NCBI GenBank assembly: GCA_903828025.1
Contig: CAIKKO010000456.1
Span: 1-14,527 of the forward strand
Reading direction: 5' to 3'
From: an uncultured Sphingomonadales bacterium
GTDB taxonomy: Bacteria; Pseudomonadota; Alphaproteobacteria; Sphingomonadales; Sphingomonadaceae
Length of the DNA: 14,527 nt
This document shows, one piece after another, positions 14,450 to 14,527 of this stretch. The position numbers and the translations under genes are program-made. How positions within the stretch are numbered: the stretch's first letter is position 1; each line of letters begins with the position of its first letter. Below the pieces are notes generated by a model. The model saw nothing but the letters and a program-made list of their open reading frames with translations. It was not told the DNA's origin and ran no database searches.

Positions 14450-14527
14450 TCACGGCGAGACGGCTGCGCCTTCGCTGCGCGGATCCGCTGCGCCGACCCA
14501 GTGGTTCTGGCCGGGATCGGCGCGGCC
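14450..14527 (-). CDS. ggt: Probable gamma-glutamyltransferase, C-terminal fragment
   Basis: Only the last 25 codons are in the window; the gene enters from the right edge and stops with TGA at 14450-14452. The tail WVGAADPRSEGAAV closely resembles the conserved C-terminus of gamma-glutamyltransferases (LYGASDPRS in the E. coli enzyme), which end a few residues later, as here. These periplasmic enzymes cleave glutathione and gamma-glutamyl peptides. The short length limits certainty; another Ntn-hydrolase of the same family is possible. Confidence 0.6.
   Translation of the reverse strand, partial: GRADPGQNHWVGAADPRSEGAAVSP

Noticed and set aside
14463..14493. Three GCTGCGC copies as a repeat array
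   Set aside because: They fall in the coding end of the probable ggt gene with uneven spacing (11 and 13 bp) and reflect codon use.
1..14527. CRISPR arrays, tRNA/rRNA genes, insertion sequences
   Set aside because: No regularly spaced direct repeats, no tRNA-like cloverleaf sequence with a CCA-type end and no transposase motifs were seen on either strand.

Overview
The window is high-GC DNA from an alphaproteobacterium, most likely a member of the Sphingomonadales (an Erythrobacter/Novosphingobium/Sphingomonas-like organism). The best evidence is an intact ctrA with alphaproteobacterial CtrA features: receiver Asp51 and a C-terminal Ala-Ala. CtrA-type TTAA half-sites and a GANTC site lie upstream of it. 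The taxonomic call is an inference from gene content and cannot be refined without database comparison.

Left third (1-4654, minus strand): a tightly packed three-gene operon, transcribed right to left. Its genes are (i) an 862-residue fusion of a thioredoxin-reductase-like flavoprotein, two cyclic-nucleotide-binding domains and a four-cluster ferredoxin domain; (ii) a five-helix membrane protein with two H-x13-H pairs, as expected of a di-heme cytochrome b; (iii) a protein with a cytoplasmic FHA domain, one membrane helix and a periplasmic multiheme cytochrome c region, cut by the window edge. Together they look like a complete electron wire from NAD(P)H in the cytoplasm to periplasmic c hemes, with two built-in signalling modules. 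This is the most unusual system here. A CcmI/CycH-like TPR membrane protein, the type that delivers apocytochrome c for heme attachment, is divergently transcribed from the same intergenic region (4938-5993).

Middle (6256-10347): mostly core genes. ctrA is followed by a clear GNRA-loop terminator. Next come trmB (tRNA m7G46 methyltransferase), a 187-residue protein of unknown function preceded by a CtrA-like box, and a convergent DEAD-box RNA helicase with a DbpA/CsdA-type RNA-binding domain.

Right third (10348-14527): a roughly 430-bp gene-free stretch with a tandem 9-bp repeat; a parDE toxin-antitoxin pair with a repeated AT-rich operator; and a less GC-rich gene for a zinc-ribbon membrane protein. 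These last two look like a small accessory islet. They are followed by a twin-hairpin element, a long-chain acyl-CoA synthetase with a structured leader, a nested perfect inverted repeat, and the last 25 codons of a probable gamma-glutamyltransferase. No tRNA, rRNA, CRISPR array or insertion sequence was recognised.
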